Assembly (NCBI GenBank): GCA_902571055.1
Contig: CACGAM010000001.1
Location: 62,001 to 126,000, forward strand
Direction: 5' to 3'
DNA length: 64,000 bases
Source: an uncultured Pelagibacteraceae bacterium
GTDB lineage: Bacteria > Pseudomonadota > Alphaproteobacteria > Pelagibacterales > Pelagibacteraceae
The position numbers were made by a program, and so were the translations under genes. Of this stretch, positions 49,080 to 61,425 are shown piece after piece. The first letter of the stretch is position 1. Every line of letters starts with the position of its first letter. Below the pieces are notes generated by a model. That model had not been told where the DNA came from, did no database searches, and saw only the letters and a program-made list of their open reading frames with translations.

Positions 49080-51756
49080 AATTACATTTTTTCCCATTTG
49101 CCTTTGTGGTTGAAGCCTCAAAAGCATTTTTAATTGAACTATCCTCATAGACATCAACTTTTGACGTAATTAGCAACTCTTCAAAATCAAAATTACTAAA
49201 TTTTTTATAAAGTTTATTGTCTAATTTAATATCTACTTTTGCCTCTAAACTTGAACCAATGATTTTTTCAGCTCTTTTGTTTTCTATACTTATATTGCAA
49301 TGATCCCTAATTTTAATAAGTTCTAACCATTTTTCCTCTAATGACTTATTTTTCCATTCCGCAGGAACTTTTGGGAAATTTTCAAGATGAATACTTTTTC
49401 CATCTTTATTTATTATTTTATAAATTTCTTCTGTGGTAAAAGTAAGTATAGGTGCAAACCATTTTAATAAGCAATTTATAATTACGTTAAGTACTTCGAT
49501 ACAGCTTTTTCTTTTTTTTGAAGATTTTGTATCACAATAAAGCGTGTCTTTTCTTATATCGAAATAAAAAGATGATAAATCTACAGTGCAAAAATTTAAT
49601 AATTCTTTGTAAAGATTATGAAAATTATAAATATTAAAATTGTAATGAAACTTAGTATTTAATACTTGAATTTTATTAAGCATAATTTGCTCAAGCTCTG
49701 GGAGCTCATTAACTTTAATATTATTAAAATCTAAGTCTATTACCTCATCATTTAAGTTTCCAAGAAGGTATCTGAATGTATTTCTTATTTTTCTATATGC
49801 TTCCGCATGTTGTTCCAAAATTGAATAATCTATTCTAAGATCTTCAGCATAGTTTGAAGCTGCAACCCAAATTCTTAAAATATCGGCACCATATTTTTTT
49901 AATATTTCCTCAGGTGATATTGTATTCCCAGCAGATTTTGACATTTTGTGACCTTTGCCATCTACAACAAACCCGTGTGATAAAATGCTTTCAAATGGTG
50001 CTTTACCTCTCGTTCCACAAGATTGAAGTAAAGACGAGTGAAACCAGCCTCTATGTTGATCTGATCCCTCTAGGTACATTGATGCAGGCCATTTTAGATC
50101 CTCTCTTTTTTCCAATACAAAGGAATGTGTTGAGCCACTATCAAACCATACTTCGACGATGTCATTTAATTTTTCGAAATCTTCCGCTTTATATTTATCT
50201 CCTAAAAATTTTTGTGGGTCGTCTGAAAACCAACAATCAGAGCCTTCTTTTTCATAAATATTTGCGATATTTTCAAAGACATCATCATCGATAAGTACAT
50301 TATTAGTTTTTTTTGAAATAAATATTGGTAACGGCACACCCCACACTCTCTGTCTAGAAACACACCAATCTGGTCTTGTTTCTATCATTGACTTTATTCT
50401 CTCCTTGCCTTTACTTGGATAAAATATTGTTTCGTCTAAAGCTTTTAAAGCTTTTTTTCTCAAACCATGGCTTTCCATTGAAATAAACCATTGTTGTGTT
50501 GCTCTATGCACTAGCGGAGCTTTAGACCTCCAAGAATGAGGATAAGAATGATTAAGTTTGCCATTAGCAAGAAGTTTCTTCTCACTTTTGAGTTTTTCTA
50601 TAATTATAGGATTAATTTTAAAAATGTGCTGTCCCTCAAATAATGGAATATGTTTTGTATATTTACCGTCATCATCAACAGTTTCTAATGCTTTGATATC
50701 ATGTTTGAGACATAGATTAAAATCATCAGGGCCGTGACTTGGTGCGCAATGCACAATGCCTGTCCCTTGTTCAATTGTAACGAAACGTGCTTCCAACATA
50801 GGTACATCATAGTCAAATCCATCACTTATAAATGGATGCGAACAGATAGTGCCTTCAAAATTCCCACCTTTTATCTCTTTGATAATTTTATAATTTTTAA
50901 TATCACAATCTTTTATTACATTTTCTAAAAGGTCTTTAGCTACAACAATTTTTCTATTCTTAAAATCGTTATCATCATTTAATTTAATAACTTGATAAGT
51001 TAAATTTTCATTATATGCCAAAGCTTTATTTGCTGGAATTGTCCATGGAGTGGTTGTCCATATTACAATTTCAGAATTTTCTAAATCCTTTATATTTGTT
51101 TTTTTTATATTAAATGAAACATAAATCGTATCTGAGGTATGATCCATATACTCTACCTCGGCATCTGATAAAGCGGTTTTTTCTACTGTAGACCAAAGTA
51201 CTGGTTTATAGCCTTTATAAAGACTCCCTTCTTTCAAAAACTTACTCAATTCTCTTACTATTTGAGCTTCTGCATCGAAGCTCATTGTTGAATAATAATT
51301 TTCCCAATCTCCTACAACTCCTAATCTTTTAAATTGATCTTTGTGGGTTTTTATCCATTTATTTGCAAAATCTCTGCACTCTTTTCTAAATTCAACAATA
51401 GGAATATCGTTTTTATTTTTTTTATTTTTTTTATATTGCTCTTCAATTTTCCATTCTATAGGAAGTCCATGACAATCCCATCCTGGAACATAAACTGAAT
51501 CCTTTCCATTCATTTGATGAAATTTAGTTATAATGTCTTTTAAAATTTTATTTAAAGCTGTTCCCATGTGAATATTACCATTGGCATATGGGGGTCCATC
51601 ATGAAGTATGAATTTCTCTTTTCCTTTTGTACTTTCACGTAAACTTTCATACAATTTTATCTGATCCCAATACTTAATTAAATTTGGCTCTTTATTTGGC
51701 AAATTAGCCTTCATAGAGAAAACTGTTTTTGGTAAATTTATATGTTCTTTGCTCAT
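49006..51756 (-). CDS. ileS: Isoleucyl-tRNA synthetase with altered C-terminus
   Basis: ILHDGPPYANGNIHMGTALNKILKD; MSKSAGNTISPEEILKKYGADILRIW; WDCHGLPIEWKIE; truncated C-terminal zinc region KKCNLCWKIRENKCERLSCMLENNREQM. Confidence 0.96.
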   Translation of the reverse strand: MSKEHINLPKTVFSMKANLPNKEPNLIKYWDQIKLYESLRESTKGKEKFILHDGPPYANGNIHMGTALNKILKDIITKFHQMNGKDSVYVPGWDCHGLPIEWKIEEQYKKNKKNKNDIPIVEFRKECRDFANKWIKTHKDQFKRLGVVGDWENYYSTMSFDAEAQIVRELSKFLKEGSLYKGYKPVLWSTVEKTALSDAEVEYMDHTSDTIYVSFNIKKTNIKDLENSEIVIWTTTPWTIPANKALAYNENLTYQVIKLNDDNDFKNRKIVVAKDLLENVIKDCDIKNYKIIKEIKGGNFEGTICSHPFISDGFDYDVPMLEARFVTIEQGTGIVHCAPSHGPDDFNLCLKHDIKALETVDDDGKYTKHIPLFEGQHIFKINPIIIEKLKSEKKLLANGKLNHSYPHSWRSKAPLVHRATQQWFISMESHGLRKKALKALDETIFYPSKGKERIKSMIETRPDWCVSRQRVWGVPLPIFISKKTNNVLIDDDVFENIANIYEKEGSDCWFSDDPQKFLGDKYKAEDFEKLNDIVEVWFDSGSTHSFVLEKREDLKWPASMYLEGSDQHRGWFHSSLLQSCGTRGKAPFESILSHGFVVDGKGHKMSKSAGNTISPEEILKKYGADILRIWVAASNYAEDLRIDYSILEQHAEAYRKIRNTFRYLLGNLNDEVIDLDFNNIKVNELPELEQIMLNKIQVLNTKFHYNFNIYNFHNLYKELLNFCTVDLSSFYFDIRKDTLYCDTKSSKKRKSCIEVLNVIINCLLKWFAPILTFTTEEIYKIINKDGKSIHLENFPKVPAEWKNKSLEEKWLELIKIRDHCNISIENKRAEKIIGSSLEAKVDIKLDNKLYKKFSNFDFEELLITSKVDVYEDSSIKNAFEASTTKANGKKCNLCWKIRENKCERLSCMLENNREQM

Positions 51757-52697
51757 AATTTTTTATTTAACTCTTTTTTACTTACTAAAATATCTTTGTC
51801 GATTTGTTTTTTAAGCTGATCAATGTTTTTAAATTTTTTTTCACCTCTAATAAAGCTAATAAACTCTACTTTCAATTTTTTATTATAAATGTTCTTTGAA
51901 AAATTAAATATATTTACTTCTAACAAAAGTTTTTTTTGATTAAAAGTTGGTCTATATCCTATATTAGCAATGCCGTTGTATTTTTTATTATTTTTTCCTA
52001 TTTTGACTTTCACTGAGTATACGCCGGGCTTTGAGATTATATAATCAACTATATCTATGTTGCATGTAGGAAAGCCAATTTGTCTTCCCATTCTTCTACC
52101 TGTTTTAACTAAACCCTCGATAGACCAGTTTCTATCTAAATATTTATTCGCAACCTTTATTTTTCCTTCAGACAGATATTTTCTAATTAAAGTGGAAGAT
52201 ACAATTTTGAGATTTTTTTTTAACGGAGAAGGATTAATTATTTTATATCCATATACTTTTTCAAACTGTTTTAAAGAGCTTACGTCACCCTCTCTTTTAT
52301 TACCAAATCTAAAATTGTCACTAACAAAAATATATCTTGGTTTAATTTTTTTATACAAAACATTTTTTATAAAATTTTTATATTTGGTATTTGAAAATTT
52401 TTTATCAAATTTTTTGTTAATAATAAAATCAATATTATATGATTTTAAAATTTCTATTTTTTGATTGAAATTTGAGATTCTATAATTCTTAAATTTTGGA
52501 TTAAAAAACATTTTTGGTATAGGATCAAAGGTAATCACTCCTAATTTTAGTTTTTTTCTTAACTTATATTTTCGTGCTATTTTGAATAATTTTTGATGTC
52601 CAATATGTAATCCATCAAAATTACCAATTAAAATTATTGAATTATTAAATTTCCTAGAAATATTAAAATCTTTATATATTTTTAAGTTTTTTACCAT
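51753..52697 (-). CDS. ribF: Bifunctional riboflavin kinase/FAD synthetase
   Basis: ILIGNFDGLHIGHQKLFKIA; VSDNFRFGNKREGDV; GRQIGFPTCNI. Confidence 0.95.
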   Translation of the reverse strand: MVKNLKIYKDFNISRKFNNSIILIGNFDGLHIGHQKLFKIARKYKLRKKLKLGVITFDPIPKMFFNPKFKNYRISNFNQKIEILKSYNIDFIINKKFDKKFSNTKYKNFIKNVLYKKIKPRYIFVSDNFRFGNKREGDVSSLKQFEKVYGYKIINPSPLKKNLKIVSSTLIRKYLSEGKIKVANKYLDRNWSIEGLVKTGRRMGRQIGFPTCNIDIVDYIISKPGVYSVKVKIGKNNKKYNGIANIGYRPTFNQKKLLLEVNIFNFSKNIYNKKLKVEFISFIRGEKKFKNIDQLKKQIDKDILVSKKELNKKL

Positions 52698-53500
52698 TTC
52701 AAATAAGACTGTAAATAGTCAACCCTCACGTTATGATTTTTAAATGTTAAACTTAAATTTGTTTCGTTTTTATGAATTCCACTTGAAATAAAAAGTGAAC
52801 TAAAATTTTGTAAATTTGCCCCTTTAATATCTGTATTAAGATTATCTCCAATACATAAAATTTTTTTATTTTTAATTTTAGCGGATAACTTATATACAAG
52901 TGGATAAGGCTTGCCAAAATATTTTACTTTTCCTCCTTCTTCCTCAAATATTTTCGCAATAGTTCCTGCACAATATTCACGCTTATTACCTCTATCAACT
53001 ATCAAGTCAGGATTAGTACATATCATTTCAAGTTCTTTTTTATTTTTTAATAAATTCTTATAATAATTTAGATCTTCGAAATATTCATCAAATAAACCTG
53101 TGCAAAGTAAAAATTCGCTATCGCTAATATTTTTTACCTTATTTTCTTTAAAAGAAAAAAATAAATCAAAATCTCTTGGCGGGCCAATATGAAAAAATTT
53201 CGATTGTTTGCTCTTTTCATTTAAAAACCTCAATGCAGCTTCTCCAGAAGTATAAACTTTTTCACAATGTAAATTTGCTAATCCCATTTGTTTTAAAAAA
53301 TTAATAACAGTTGAATTTGGTCTAGGCGCATTAGTTAAAAGTACATATTCTTTATTTTTGTCATTTAACTTCTCTAAAACATTAATTGCATCTGGATAAA
53401 GCTTAATACCATTATGTACTACCCCCCAGATATCGATAAAGAAAAGATCAAACTCGTCAACAATAGAACTAAGGCCTATTTGCTCTAAATTTACAGTCAT
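52691..53500 (-). CDS. HAD superfamily IIA hydrolase
   Basis: LFFIDIWGVVHNGIKLYPDAINVLEKL; YFGKPYPLVYKLSAKI; ILCIGDNLNTDIKGANLQNFSSLFISSGIH; start trimmed to 53500. Confidence 0.88.
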   Translation of the reverse strand: MTVNLEQIGLSSIVDEFDLFFIDIWGVVHNGIKLYPDAINVLEKLNDKNKEYVLLTNAPRPNSTVINFLKQMGLANLHCEKVYTSGEAALRFLNEKSKQSKFFHIGPPRDFDLFFSFKENKVKNISDSEFLLCTGLFDEYFEDLNYYKNLLKNKKELEMICTNPDLIVDRGNKREYCAGTIAKIFEEEGGKVKYFGKPYPLVYKLSAKIKNKKILCIGDNLNTDIKGANLQNFSSLFISSGIHKNETNLSLTFKNHNVRVDYLQSYLKW

Positions 53501-53568
53501 TATTATGATATAACTCAAAAAAACCAATTTTTCTTGGTTTTTTAAGGTCTTTATATTTTTTAAGATAT

Positions 53569-53597
53569 CTTGAAATAATAGCTATCTGTATCTATAT
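53569..53597 (+). promoter_or_regulatory. Candidate heat-shock (RpoH-type) promoter of groESL
   Basis: CTTGAA (53569-53574), 17-bp spacer, CTATAT (53592-53597); RBS AAAGGAG at 53611 and ATG at 53623. Confidence 0.45.
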
Positions 53598-53622
53598 GAA
53601 TTCAATATTTAAAGGAGTTTTT

Positions 53623-53916
53623 ATGAAATTTAAACCTTTGCACGACAGAGTGCTTATTGAAGTATTAGACAGCAGTGAAAAAACTGCTGGCGGGATTATC
53701 ATACCAGATACAGCTCAAGAAAAACCTCAAGAAGGTAAGGTTGTTGCTGTTGGTGGTGGAGCAAAAACAGAAGATGGAAAAATCATACCTATGGATGTCA
53801 AAGTAGGTGATAAGGTTTTGTTCGGCAAATGGTCTGGTACAGAAGTTAAAATTGACGGCAAAGAATACAATATAATGAAAGAGTCAGACATTATGGGTAT
53901 TTCGTCAGGTAAATAA
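53623..53916 (+). CDS. groES: Co-chaperonin GroES
   Basis: [44 protein letters not shown]; start at 53623 after AAAGGAG. Confidence 0.97.
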   Translation: MKFKPLHDRVLIEVLDSSEKTAGGIIIPDTAQEKPQEGKVVAVGGGAKTEDGKIIPMDVKVGDKVLFGKWSGTEVKIDGKEYNIMKESDIMGISSGK

Positions 53917-53938
53917 TTTAAAGTAAGGAGAAAGTTAA

Positions 53939-55597
<1,659 letters not shown>

Positions 55598-55623
55598 TCC
55601 CCATTAATCTCAAACAAAAATTC

Positions 55624-55655
55624 AAAAAGGGCAGTTTTTACTGCCCTTTTTTTTT
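55624..55655 (+). terminator. Rho-independent terminator after groEL
   Basis: AAAAAGGGCAG-TTTTTA-CTGCCCTTTTT followed by Ts. Confidence 0.93.
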
Positions 55656-55715
55656 GTCTTTAAAAGAATCAGATAAAACTAGTATGAAATAAATAAATAT
55701 ATATAAAGCGCGTCT

Positions 55716-57536
55716 ATGAATTCAGAAATAAGAAATATAACAATCATTGCCCACGTTGATCACGGTAAAACTACTTTAATTGATAGTTTAATGAAACAAA
55801 GCGGTTCATTTAGAGAAAATGAAGTAGTTGATGAAAGATTGATGGACTCAGGCGAATTAGAAAAAGAAAGAGGAATTACAATTCTTGCAAAACCTGCCTC
55901 AATTAATTGGAAAAATTCAAGAATAAATATAATAGATACTCCAGGTCACAGAGATTTTGCTGCAGAAGTTGAGAGAGTTCTAAGTATGGCTGACGGCGCT
56001 TTATTATTGATTGATTCAGCCGAGGGTGTAATGCCACAGACTAAATTTGTATTATCAAAAGCGCTTAAACAAGGTTTAAAACCAATAGTTATAATTAATA
56101 AGTTAGACAAACCAGATCAAAGAGCAGATGAAGTGCTTGACGAAACTTTTGATTTATTTGTTAACCTTGAGGCAAATGAAGAACAATTAGATTTTCCTGT
56201 TTTATATGCTAGTGGAAGATCTGGATGGGCATGTGAAGAAATAAATGGAGAAAGAAAAAATCTTCATCCGTTAATGGACTTAATAATAAAACACGTAAGT
56301 CCACCAAAGTTCGATAAATCAAAACCGTTTGCTATGCTATCTACCCTACTCTATCCAGATAGTTTTTTAGGAAGAAGTTTGATCGGGCGAATTTCACAGG
56401 GTACTGCAAAGGCAAATCAGAATATTAAGGCAATAGATTTAAAAGGGAATAAAGTTGATGAAGGGAGACTTACAAAAATTTTTAGATATGAGGGAACGAA
56501 GAAAGTCCCAATAGATACAGGTGAAGCAGGAGACATTGTAGTTATTGCAGGATTAGAAAAAGCAAATGTAGCTGACACTATATGTGATCTTGATATCAAT
56601 GATCCAATACTAGCAACACCAATTGACCCTCCAACAATGGCAATTCAAATTACTGTAAATAGTTCTCCACTTGCTGGTACCGAGGGAAATAAGCTTACTA
56701 GTACTCAAATAAGAGGCAGATTAATTAGCGAAGCGCAGAACAATGTAGGTATCTCTTTTTCTGAGAATGACAATAAAGATTCCTTCGAGATAAGTGGAAG
56801 AGGAGAATTGATGCTTGAAATTTTATTAACTCAAATGAGGAGAGAGGGATTTGAACTAACAGTTAGCCCCCCTAAAGTTTTATTCAAAATAAATGACAAA
56901 GGTGAAAAACAGGAGCCCATCGAGGAGATAACATTGGATCTTGACGAGGAATTTTCGTCTAGAATTATAGACTCGATGAATAGAAGAAAGGGAAAATTAA
57001 TTGATTTAAAAGATACTGGAAAAAATAAAAAAAGATTAATTTTTCATGCTCCAACTAGAGGATTGATGGGATACACGAGTAGGTTTTTAACTCTAACAAA
57101 GGGAACAGGTGTTATTAATAGAATTTTTCACTCATATGGAGCCTTTGAGGGCGACATGGATAGCAGAAAAAATGGGGCATTAATTTCTATGGATAAAGGG
57201 AAAGCAGTGGCTTTCGCTATATTTAATTTACAGGCTAGAGGTGAGATGTTTGTAACACATAACGATCCAGTTTATGCGGGTATGATTGTTGGGTTAACTC
57301 CGAAACCTGGAGATTTAATAATTAATGTTATGAAAGGAAAAAAACTTACAAATATGAGAACTCAAGGCACTGATGAGAATGTAGTGCTTACACCGGTAAG
57401 AAAAATGTCAATAGCTGAACAGTTGAGTATTTTAAATAGTGATGAAGCGCTAGAAATTACACCAAAGTCTTGCCGATTAAGGAAGCTAATTCTAGATGCG
57501 AATGAGAGGAAGAGATTTGAAAAGTCTAAATATTAG
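55716..57536 (+). CDS. typA: Ribosome-associated GTPase TypA/BipA
   Basis: NITIIAHVDHGKTTLIDSLMKQSGSFRENE; ERGITILAK; THNDPVYAGMIVG. Confidence 0.97.
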   Translation: MNSEIRNITIIAHVDHGKTTLIDSLMKQSGSFRENEVVDERLMDSGELEKERGITILAKPASINWKNSRINIIDTPGHRDFAAEVERVLSMADGALLLIDSAEGVMPQTKFVLSKALKQGLKPIVIINKLDKPDQRADEVLDETFDLFVNLEANEEQLDFPVLYASGRSGWACEEINGERKNLHPLMDLIIKHVSPPKFDKSKPFAMLSTLLYPDSFLGRSLIGRISQGTAKANQNIKAIDLKGNKVDEGRLTKIFRYEGTKKVPIDTGEAGDIVVIAGLEKANVADTICDLDINDPILATPIDPPTMAIQITVNSSPLAGTEGNKLTSTQIRGRLISEAQNNVGISFSENDNKDSFEISGRGELMLEILLTQMRREGFELTVSPPKVLFKINDKGEKQEPIEEITLDLDEEFSSRIIDSMNRRKGKLIDLKDTGKNKKRLIFHAPTRGLMGYTSRFLTLTKGTGVINRIFHSYGAFEGDMDSRKNGALISMDKGKAVAFAIFNLQARGEMFVTHNDPVYAGMIVGLTPKPGDLIINVMKGKKLTNMRTQGTDENVVLTPVRKMSIAEQLSILNSDEALEITPKSCRLRKLILDANERKRFEKSKY

Positions 57537-57582
57537 ATTAACTAATATTTAACCCTTCAGGGTGGGTGAAAAGTTAATCTAA
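57533..57582. other. Structured inverted-repeat element at the typA stop codon
   Basis: 11-bp perfect arms TTAGATTAACT/AGTTAATCTAA enclosing an ACCC-TTCA-GGGT hairpin. Confidence 0.7.
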
Positions 57583-57650
57583 CAAATTTATGCAGTCTTT
57601 TTTTTATTAACCACATAGACTTCTATATCAAAATTGAGAAGTTGTATGAA

Positions 57651-58304
57651 TCACTTTTTGGTAGAAATTTTATCTACAATAAATAGTCCAAAAGAAACAC
57701 AAGGACCGATTCCAAAGGCAAATAATACAGTTCCTATCCCAACTGTACCCCCTAAATACCATCCAATAGAAACAACAGATATTTCTAAAAAAGCTCTAAC
57801 GGATGCGATGGGTAAATTAGTTTTTTTTTGTAAACCAGTCATAAGTCCATCTCTTGGACCGGGCCCTAAATTTGCAATTAGATAAATTCCACTTCCTATA
57901 CCAGTAATTAATACAGAACATATTGCTAACACAATTTTTAACTCAAAACTTTCTGGTGTTGATATATATTTTAAACAAACATCAATCATTGCAGCAATAA
58001 TTATTGCATTTAACACTGTCCCTATTCCTGGTTTTTGATTTAAAAAAACCCACAAAGAAATTACAAAAAGACTTATTAAAAAGGTTATGTTTCCAATAGA
58101 TAAATCAACATAATTTGAAATTCCTTGAGCAAGAACGCTCCAAGGTGAAGCTCCTGTAAACGAAACTAAAAGTAAGCCTTCACCTATCCCGAAAAGAGTT
58201 AATCCAAAGCAAAGGAAGAAAAAAGTGCTAATTTTTGGTTTAAAATTTAAAGGCTCCTTAGAACTCCATGATACTTTGGGTATATTTCTTATAGTTAAAA
58301 ACAT
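57651..58304 (-). CDS. YczE/YitT-like membrane protein
   Basis: GASPWSVLAQGIS, LGPGPRDGLMTGLQKKTNLPIASVRAFLEI, GGTVGIGTVLFAFGIGPCVSF. Confidence 0.85.
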   Translation of the reverse strand: MFLTIRNIPKVSWSSKEPLNFKPKISTFFFLCFGLTLFGIGEGLLLVSFTGASPWSVLAQGISNYVDLSIGNITFLISLFVISLWVFLNQKPGIGTVLNAIIIAAMIDVCLKYISTPESFELKIVLAICSVLITGIGSGIYLIANLGPGPRDGLMTGLQKKTNLPIASVRAFLEISVVSIGWYLGGTVGIGTVLFAFGIGPCVSFGLFIVDKISTKK

Positions 58305-58333
58305 TTTATGACTATATATTTTAATATTTATTT

Positions 58334-59053
58334 ATGAATTGTTATATTATTTCTATTAATAGATATATTAAATTTTTTCTTATATTTTTAATCTTATTGT
58401 TATATCCAGATTATTCGATTTCACACCCACAAGATTATAAAAAATTTAAAGCAATAGAGATGGAAGTCTTAAGAGATGGAAAATTAATAGGATTTAGTAA
58501 ATATTTCTTTAAATATAAAAATGATTTTTTAGAGGTTAGAAATGAGACAAAATTTGAAGTAGAACTCCTAGGGGTTAAATTATTTATAATCAGTAGTAAA
58601 GGTATAGAGAAATATTATAAAAACTTACTTGTCTCATTTAATTCTGAAACTTTTCAAAATAAAAAAAGGAAATTTGTGGATTTAAAATTAAGTAAAAATA
58701 AGAAAGAATTTAAAATTATTGGATCCTCTTATAAAGGAAACGTTAGTTTTAATAGTATTGTAGGTAACTGGTGGAATCATGACATTTTAGAAGCAGATAA
58801 TCAAATTAGTCCTTTATCTGGGAGTGTAAAACCACAAGTAGTTAAATTTATAGGAGAAGAAAATATTATTATTAATAATAAGAATTATTCAACCAAACAT
58901 TATAAATTACAATCTAAAGACCCAAATACACCAGAGGATAAGAAGCTAAATTTTGATATTTGGTATAACAAAGATGAAAATTTAATTTTAAAGATCGTAT
59001 ATGACAAGATGGGTTATTGGGAATATAACTTAATAAGTTTCGAAAAAAATTAA
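58334..59053 (+). CDS. Exported protein, possible DUF6134 family
   Basis: N-terminal signal-like helix; GNWWNHDIL and FDIWYNKDENLILKIVYDKMG beta-rich pattern. Confidence 0.55.
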   Translation: MNCYIISINRYIKFFLIFLILLLYPDYSISHPQDYKKFKAIEMEVLRDGKLIGFSKYFFKYKNDFLEVRNETKFEVELLGVKLFIISSKGIEKYYKNLLVSFNSETFQNKKRKFVDLKLSKNKKEFKIIGSSYKGNVSFNSIVGNWWNHDILEADNQISPLSGSVKPQVVKFIGEENIIINNKNYSTKHYKLQSKDPNTPEDKKLNFDIWYNKDENLILKIVYDKMGYWEYNLISFEKN

Positions 59054-59346
59054 ATATTAAGAATTCTTAAAAGAATTTGATTCATAAAAGACATAAAAAT
59101 TACAAAACCTAAGAAAAAAACAAAATACATAAATGTAACAGCTCTATTTCTTTTTCTTCTTAAAATTACCAAATTCTTATCATCCTCTAATGTAACATCT
59201 CTTTTACCTACTACATGATAATCATAACTATACTTCCAAATTGATGATCCTAGTCTGGTATCTAATTTACTATAATATTCTATCCAAGATACAGACCATC
59301 TATAAATTCCATAAAGAATGATTAATACAAAAATAGTTGTGGCCAT
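59050..59346 (-). CDS. Two-TM hypothetical protein
   Basis: 98-aa ORF with TM helix at each end; convergent with the 58334 gene. Confidence 0.5.
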   Translation of the reverse strand: MATTIFVLIILYGIYRWSVSWIEYYSKLDTRLGSSIWKYSYDYHVVGKRDVTLEDDKNLVILRRKRNRAVTFMYFVFFLGFVIFMSFMNQILLRILNI

Positions 59347-59376
59347 AATAATTAAATTATATTAAAAAATTATTAT

Positions 59377-60102
59377 ATGTCTATCTGGGGAAGTTTAATA
59401 GGAGGAATGATTGGTCTTTCACTTGGTGGTCCTTTTGGAATGCTTTTAGGTTCTATTTTGGGTGGAAAAATTTCAAGAGCGAGGGCTCAAGGAGGTTTTT
59501 CCGCTATTGGTCAAAGTCAAAAAATTTTTGCGCTATCACTAATTGTTTTATCTGCAAAACTAAGTAAGGCAGATGGTCAAGTAAGTCGCGAGGAATTAAT
59601 TGCCGTAAAAGATAAATTAAAAATTCCTGAAAACGAGTTAGATGAAGTGGGTAAAATATTTAATCGAGCAAAAGAGGAGAGCACTGGATACGAGCCATAC
59701 GCCCAACAAATTGAACAGTTTTATAAGGGAAATTTAAACGTTCTAGAGGAGGTTATTAATATTCTATTTTATATTGCAGAGTCCGACGGAAAGGTAAGCC
59801 TTGAAGAGACAAAAATGATCGAAAATATAGCCTATATTTTTGGATTAAGTGAAACACAATATAATAGTATCAAAGAAAGTAGAAAATCATCCGATAAGCT
59901 AAACCCTTATATGGTTTTAGAAAGCAGCCCTGACGATGATTTGCAAAAAATCAGAAAAAGATATTTAAAGTTATCTAAAGAACATCATCCAGACTTACTT
60001 TTAAGTAAAGGAGTTCCTGAAGAGGTAATTGAGGAAAGTAAAAAGACAATGAGAGCTATAAACTCTGCATGGGATCAAGTTCAAAAACTAAAAAAAAATT
60101 AA
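59377..60102 (+). CDS. DjlA-like protein: TerB domain plus C-terminal J domain
   Basis: Glycine-rich N-terminus; [10 protein letters not shown] / [10 protein letters not shown] TerB repeats; [13 protein letters not shown] (HPD). Confidence 0.88.
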   Translation: MSIWGSLIGGMIGLSLGGPFGMLLGSILGGKISRARAQGGFSAIGQSQKIFALSLIVLSAKLSKADGQVSREELIAVKDKLKIPENELDEVGKIFNRAKEESTGYEPYAQQIEQFYKGNLNVLEEVINILFYIAESDGKVSLEETKMIENIAYIFGLSETQYNSIKESRKSSDKLNPYMVLESSPDDDLQKIRKRYLKLSKEHHPDLLLSKGVPEEVIEESKKTMRAINSAWDQVQKLKKN

Positions 60103-61376
60103 AATTGTTCAGACTCTGTTGAGCCTTCCATTGCCGTGGTAGAACTTTTACCACCACTTATAGTGTTAGATACTGCATCAAAATAAGAAGTACCAACTTC
60201 TCTTTGGTGTTTAACACTAGTGTAACCATCCTTTTCTCTGTCAAATTCTTGCTGTTGAATTTTAGAGTATGCTGCCATTCCATCTTTTTTATATTTTTCA
60301 GCAAGTTCAAAGATAGCAATATTTTGAGTATGAAATCCTGCTAAAGTTATAAATTGAAACTTGTAACCCATTTCACCAATTTTTCTTTGAAAAGTTCCAA
60401 TTTCATCATCAGATAAATGTTTCTTCCAATTAAAAGATGGGGAGCAGTTATAAGCTAACAGTTTCCCAGGAAATTTTGAGTGAATTGCATCAGCAAATTT
60501 TTTTGCTTCCTCTAAATTAGGGGTTGCAGTTTCACACCAAATTAAGTCTGCATAAGGAGCGTAAGCGAGTCCTCTAGAAATTGCTTGATCTATTCCAGCT
60601 TTAACATAATAAAATCCTTCAGGTGATCTTTCTCCTGTTAAAAAAGGTTTATCATTATCATCATGATCGTTAGTTATTAGCTTCGCAGCGTTAGCATCGG
60701 TTCTTGCAAGAATTATTAATGGGACATCTGCAATATCTGCTGCTAACCTCGCGGCTTTCAAATTTCTAACTGCGGTTCCAGTTGGTACTAAAACTTTTCC
60801 ACCCATATGCCCACATTTTTTTTCACTTGCTAGCTGATCTTCAAAGTGCACACCTGCAGCGCCCGCTTTAATAAATTTTTTAGTTAATTCAAAAACGTTT
60901 AATGGACCACCAAAGCCAGCCTCACCATCGGCTATAATAGGTAACATATAATCTGTTCTATCTTTAGAATCCATTTCACCGTCTTGAATTTCCATATGTT
61001 GAATTTGATCTGCTCTTACTAAAGCATTATTAATACTATCCACAAGTTTTGGAGCGCTATCAAAAGGGTATAATGATTGATCAGGATACATCTCTCCAGC
61101 AGTATTTGCATCAGCAGCTACTTGCCATCCACTGACATAAATAGCTTTTAACCCAGCTTTTGCATGTTGAACCGAATGATTTCCAGACAGTGAGCCCAAT
61201 GTATTTACGTAAGGTTCAGTGTTAAGTAAGTTCCACAATTTTTTAGATTGCTGTTCACACATTGAATACTCTATTTTTATTGAACCTCTTAAACGCTCTA
61301 CCTCTTTGGGTGTATAATCTCTTTTAATGCCTGCAAACCTTTTTAGATCATATGAAATTTTTGCTTCTGAACTCAT
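60099..61376 (-). CDS. aceA: Isocitrate lyase
   Basis: [14 protein letters not shown]-like [51 protein letters not shown] (KKCGH); [11 protein letters not shown]. Confidence 0.97.
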   Translation of the reverse strand: MSSEAKISYDLKRFAGIKRDYTPKEVERLRGSIKIEYSMCEQQSKKLWNLLNTEPYVNTLGSLSGNHSVQHAKAGLKAIYVSGWQVAADANTAGEMYPDQSLYPFDSAPKLVDSINNALVRADQIQHMEIQDGEMDSKDRTDYMLPIIADGEAGFGGPLNVFELTKKFIKAGAAGVHFEDQLASEKKCGHMGGKVLVPTGTAVRNLKAARLAADIADVPLIILARTDANAAKLITNDHDDNDKPFLTGERSPEGFYYVKAGIDQAISRGLAYAPYADLIWCETATPNLEEAKKFADAIHSKFPGKLLAYNCSPSFNWKKHLSDDEIGTFQRKIGEMGYKFQFITLAGFHTQNIAIFELAEKYKKDGMAAYSKIQQQEFDREKDGYTSVKHQREVGTSYFDAVSNTISGGKSSTTAMEGSTESEQF

Positions 61377-61425
61377 TTAAACCCCTCAATTTAAATGTTG
61401 AATATTTTATGTGACTATAAATGAA

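Noticed and set aside
49854-50294. 146-aa plus-strand ORF
   Set aside because: Lies wholly antisense inside ileS, which has strong family motifs; no supporting start context or protein family.
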